Assembly: GCA_019802505.1 (NCBI GenBank)
Contig: JAFMOC010000011.1
Location: forward strand, 6,435,001 to 6,499,000
Origin: Corydoras sp. C115
Taxonomy: Eukaryota > Chordata > Actinopteri > Siluriformes > Callichthyidae
Length of the DNA stretch: 64,000 nt
Direction: 5' to 3'
Shown here: piece by piece, positions 60,906 to 64,000 of the stretch
How positions within the stretch are numbered: the first letter of the stretch is position 1
Layout of the letters: every line of letters starts with the position of its first letter
Notes under the pieces: model-generated
Databases searched by the model: none
The model's input: the letters and a program-made list of their open reading frames with translations, nothing else
Told to the model about the DNA's origin: nothing
Translations under genes and position numbers: made by a program

Positions 60906-61963
60906 AGAAATCTAAAATTAGGTCATTTAAATAATGAAATTTATATTGTACTCTTTAATAAAACTTTTTTAATGGAATTCTAATACCTCCTTCACTATTA
61001 TGTTTTGTTTTGCTTTTTAAAACAGGTTACAATAAGGTCTGTCTAGAGAACCAAAACAAAAGAAGAAACTGATAATGTAATCAAATATGGTGCATTATAA
61101 GTTTTGTGAGATAAACACAGTTTCTAAAGCAGCAGGTTTGGCCAAATGTTTTGCAGTTGGGTTTACATCCTGTTCATATTTGATAAATCTCACACTTGAC
61201 AGTAGATTCTGGGTTTTGAGAGAATGTACATGAATGCCAGGTGATGTTACAAGTTAAACAAACCCTTCAAAAGCCAAATTGGACCAAATGTAACTTTAAA
61301 ATTCACAGGGCTTGTTAAAAATGTGATCTTTAAAAATGTCACATCCATAATGTTGCTCTATAATGTTATTATTTACATGTCTATCGCACTTTTGAATATT
61401 TGTCTGGCTTTTCCACATTGCCAGCAAGAAGGGAATATGCAAGTCAATCTGATTTAAATGTCATATCCACCCTACTGGAGGAGCCATCATAGTGTAAGGA
61501 AATGTCCAGAGTGATGTGTGGACTGCAGATCAAAGGATGAAGGATTACTGTACAAGATAACAGACTGAAATTGGATTTCAACATTGTTTTTGCTTTGTGT
61601 TATTAATGGTTGATTTTAAAATAAACTGAATAACAGACAAATATTAACACGACCCAGTGAATCATTAGAATGTGTATTTTGTGTCTGTAGTATGAATATG
61701 TCTATGTTCAAATAATTCATTTTTATGTATTTCTATTGTTTTGGGGATTTTTTTATGACATTGCACGTATAATATATTTTTGTGAAGGCTTTTAACAAGA
61801 TTTTAAAGATGCACAGTTCTTTTTATTTATTGGAAAATTTATCACTGAGGTTTTGGTCAAGCCAATGGATATTCTCCACAATACACAAGCTTTTTGGTTA
61901 TAAATCAGTACATTTTGAATGATAAGCAGGGATTCTCTAAACTATTACCACAAACTTCATGCC
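60906..61963. other. Flanking DNA, nothing recognised
   Basis: AT-rich sequence with no element or exon that I can support. Confidence 0.45.
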
Positions 61964-62226
61964 AATAATTACATTACATTACATTTATTTTTGCAAACAT
62001 TAAAATTGCCCATCACCAACACTATTAATAAAGTAATGTTTAATTTAATGATACATTCTTTGTGTGTATTTGTTCACGAAGTGTATTTTATAGTTGTAGT
62101 CTTTATTCTCTTATTTCTGTGTGATACAGCAAACACCCACATTGGTAACTTCAGTGACATGGTATTTGAATTCACAAATTTCAGAATCATAGCCCAACAC
62201 CCTAACCACTGAGCTACCATGCACCT
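61964..62226 (-). repeat. Second-family SINE relic interrupted by other sequence
   Basis: Tail-side ATTACATTACATTACATTTA at the start and the head ACACCCTAACCACTGAGCTACC at the end are the reverse complement of the family at 3041-3243. The middle is unrelated AT-rich DNA. Confidence 0.6.
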
Positions 62227-63037
62227 AGATTTTGATAACACTAATATATTAATAATATATTAATATATTATAAGAAACAAAGACTGCAAGAATGCCCTTT
62301 TGAGTAAAGTTACAAATTAGTCCAGGAACACTAAACATCATGTTTATTTTTTACTTTATTTATTGTAACCGAAATCTTCTGCATTGTACATTTAATGAAT
62401 GCAAAAACAGAGAACCCTGGAAGTCATACAAAGACACCATTGTCTCCTGGGACTTTGCTTTGCCCTTTATATTGTTTAAAAACAGGGTGGGGAAAAAGGC
62501 GAAGCAAATATATATCTCTTATTTTGGAACTGTCCATTTCATAATCAGTATGCATAAAAAGGTGAAAATGAAACAAGCATGAATACAGGTTACTCTTATT
62601 CTCTGCTCCAGTGAAACTTCAATGCCGCCCTCACAGCTACATTAGGCAGATTTTTAGCTCATGATAAAGAGAATGAAAATCTCTCATATGTAAAACCCAG
62701 AAATAACTTTCTTTAGGGCTTACAGTGCAAGACAAAATGTTCTTTGCGGTTGTTACAGGTCTTTAAATAATTGGTGCAATCATTGTATGTGTTGTACTGT
62801 TCAGGGTGATTGGGTGAATTGGGCTAGGTTCTGCAAATGGAGGCAAATCCTATCTGCAGTCAGAAGTAAATGCATGAAAGATGTTTTAAAATTGTGTATA
62901 TTGTTGCAGAAGAATCATTTGTTGGATCAGTATCAGAGAATTTGTGTCAGGCCGAACTTTACTCTCACCTTGTATTTGATTTAAACACAGTTCAGGTCAT
63001 TTGTTGGTGGAAGTGTGAATGCAATTTTATGTGTTTT
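62227..63037. other. Flanking DNA, nothing recognised
   Basis: No repeat or coding exon that I can support. Confidence 0.45.
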
Positions 63038-63350
63038 GGTGGCACGGTGGTGTAGTGGTTATGATATTCACCTCTCAGCACTAGGGATTCGGGTCTGAAT
63101 CTCAATTTGGGTGGTGTATCCATGTTTTGCTTGTGTTCCACAGTCCAAAAACATGAATTCAAGGTGAATAGGTTGCTCTAAATTGCCTCTAAATAGTGAG
63201 TGTGCCTGTGTGAGTGAGTGAGCCCAGCGGTGGATTGGCATCTTGTCCTTGGTGCCCAGCGCCCAAAAAGCTCTCCTCTGCATGGGCAAAAAAGAACCAT
63301 CTATGACCCTAGTGGAGGATTAAGCGGAAGATAATGAGATGAGAGATGAG
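63038..63350 (+). mobile_element. Older V-SINE copy
   Basis: Head GGTGGCACGGTGGTGTAGTGG, decayed box B (GGGTCTGAATC), part of the V-domain missing, tail GGATTAAGCGGAAGATAATG. It is more diverged than the duplicated-site copies. Confidence 0.88.
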
Positions 63351-63388
63351 TTTTAATAATGTAAACAGCATATTTAACAAAAACATAT

Positions 63389-63874
63389 TCATTATTCATT
63401 CATTATCTCCCGCTTTATCCTCTATTAGGGTCGCGGTGGGGTTCCCCATGACCATCCAGGGGAGAACGCCTCGGGCGCTGGGCAGATAGACCCAGGACAG
63501 GGCGCCAATCCATCGCTGGGCACACACTCACTCACAAACACACACTCTATATTCTTAATTAATTCATTATCTTCGACTTAATCCTCTACTAGGGTCCCGG
63601 GGGGTTCCCCATGCCCATCCAGAGAACGTTTCAGGCACTGGGCAGATATCGCTGGGCACACACTCACACAGACACATACAGACACACAAACAATTTAGTC
63701 TAATTAATTTACCTTGAATCCATGTTTTTGGACTGTGGGAGGAAACCGAAGAACCCGGAGGAAACCCACGCGGACACGGGGAGAACATGGAAACTCCACC
63801 CAGATGGGGATTCGAACCGGGAATCCCTAGCGCTGAGAGGCGAACGTGCTAACCACTAAGCCACCGTGCCGCTC
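63389..63874 (-). mobile_element. V-SINE dimer (minus strand) in one target-site duplication
   Basis: Read on the minus strand, a copy with complete head and V-domain (63874 to about 63560) is followed directly by a second, 5'-truncated copy (about 63555 to 63389) that starts just before the TG-rich segment. AACAAAAACATA lies at 63377-63388 and 63875-63886, and no duplication lies between the units. Confidence 0.92.
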
Positions 63875-64000
63875 AACAAAAACATAGTTTAATATAATTA
63901 TAATTCCTTTTTAAAAGACTTTCTATCACCTATATTTTCAAATCTACACAACATGGTGGCTTTCAAATGCAAGTCTGTTTCATTAATTTAACCAGTGATG

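Overview
The window looks like vertebrate, specifically teleost fish, DNA. It is AT-rich, has no compact gene array, and is crowded with tRNA-derived SINEs of the V-SINE type (related in design to zebrafish DANA/HE1), Tc1-like relics and long (TG)n, (TA)n and (TTCA)n microsatellites. An otophysan such as a catfish is a reasonable guess from the SINE style, but the species cannot be fixed from the sequence alone.

One protein-coding gene is visible: a plus-strand orthologue of TAFA1 (FAM19A1), a small secreted, brain-enriched, chemokine-like protein. Four coding exons can be joined by GT-AG introns with consistent phases: 4513-4630 (signal peptide), 50939-51079 (first six cysteines), 56125-56249 (last four cysteines) and 56595-56621 (short C-terminal tail and stop). 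The predicted protein is about 136 residues, against 133 in human. It has the family cysteine spacing C-X7-CC-X13-C-X-C-X14-C-X11-C-X4-C-X5-C-X10-C. Intron 1 is about 46.3 kb, intron 2 about 5.0 kb and intron 3 only 345 bp. Intron 3 carries a (TG)n tract of about 130 bp directly in front of the last splice acceptor.

Layout: 1-4500 is upstream or 5' non-coding DNA with SINE and LINE-tail relics and a decayed CTGT-rich tract. 4513-56621 is the TAFA1 coding span. 56622-64000 is the 3' UTR and downstream flank, with more SINEs. Nearly all other open reading frames are chance frames or translations of the SINE; their recurring peptides come from one repeat, not a gene family.

The most interesting non-genic structures are these: (i) a near-identical 300-bp inverted duplication coupled to a palindromic TA-rich element at 20.4-21.9 kb, which looks like a template-switch rearrangement; (ii) two SINE dimers, each inside a single target-site duplication; (iii) four SINE tail fragments that all break at about the same internal point; (iv) a retroposed insert with two successive poly(A) tails; (v) the TG-repeat splice acceptor of TAFA1. 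No CRISPR array, operon, rRNA or functional tRNA gene was seen. No wholly new protein system was found.
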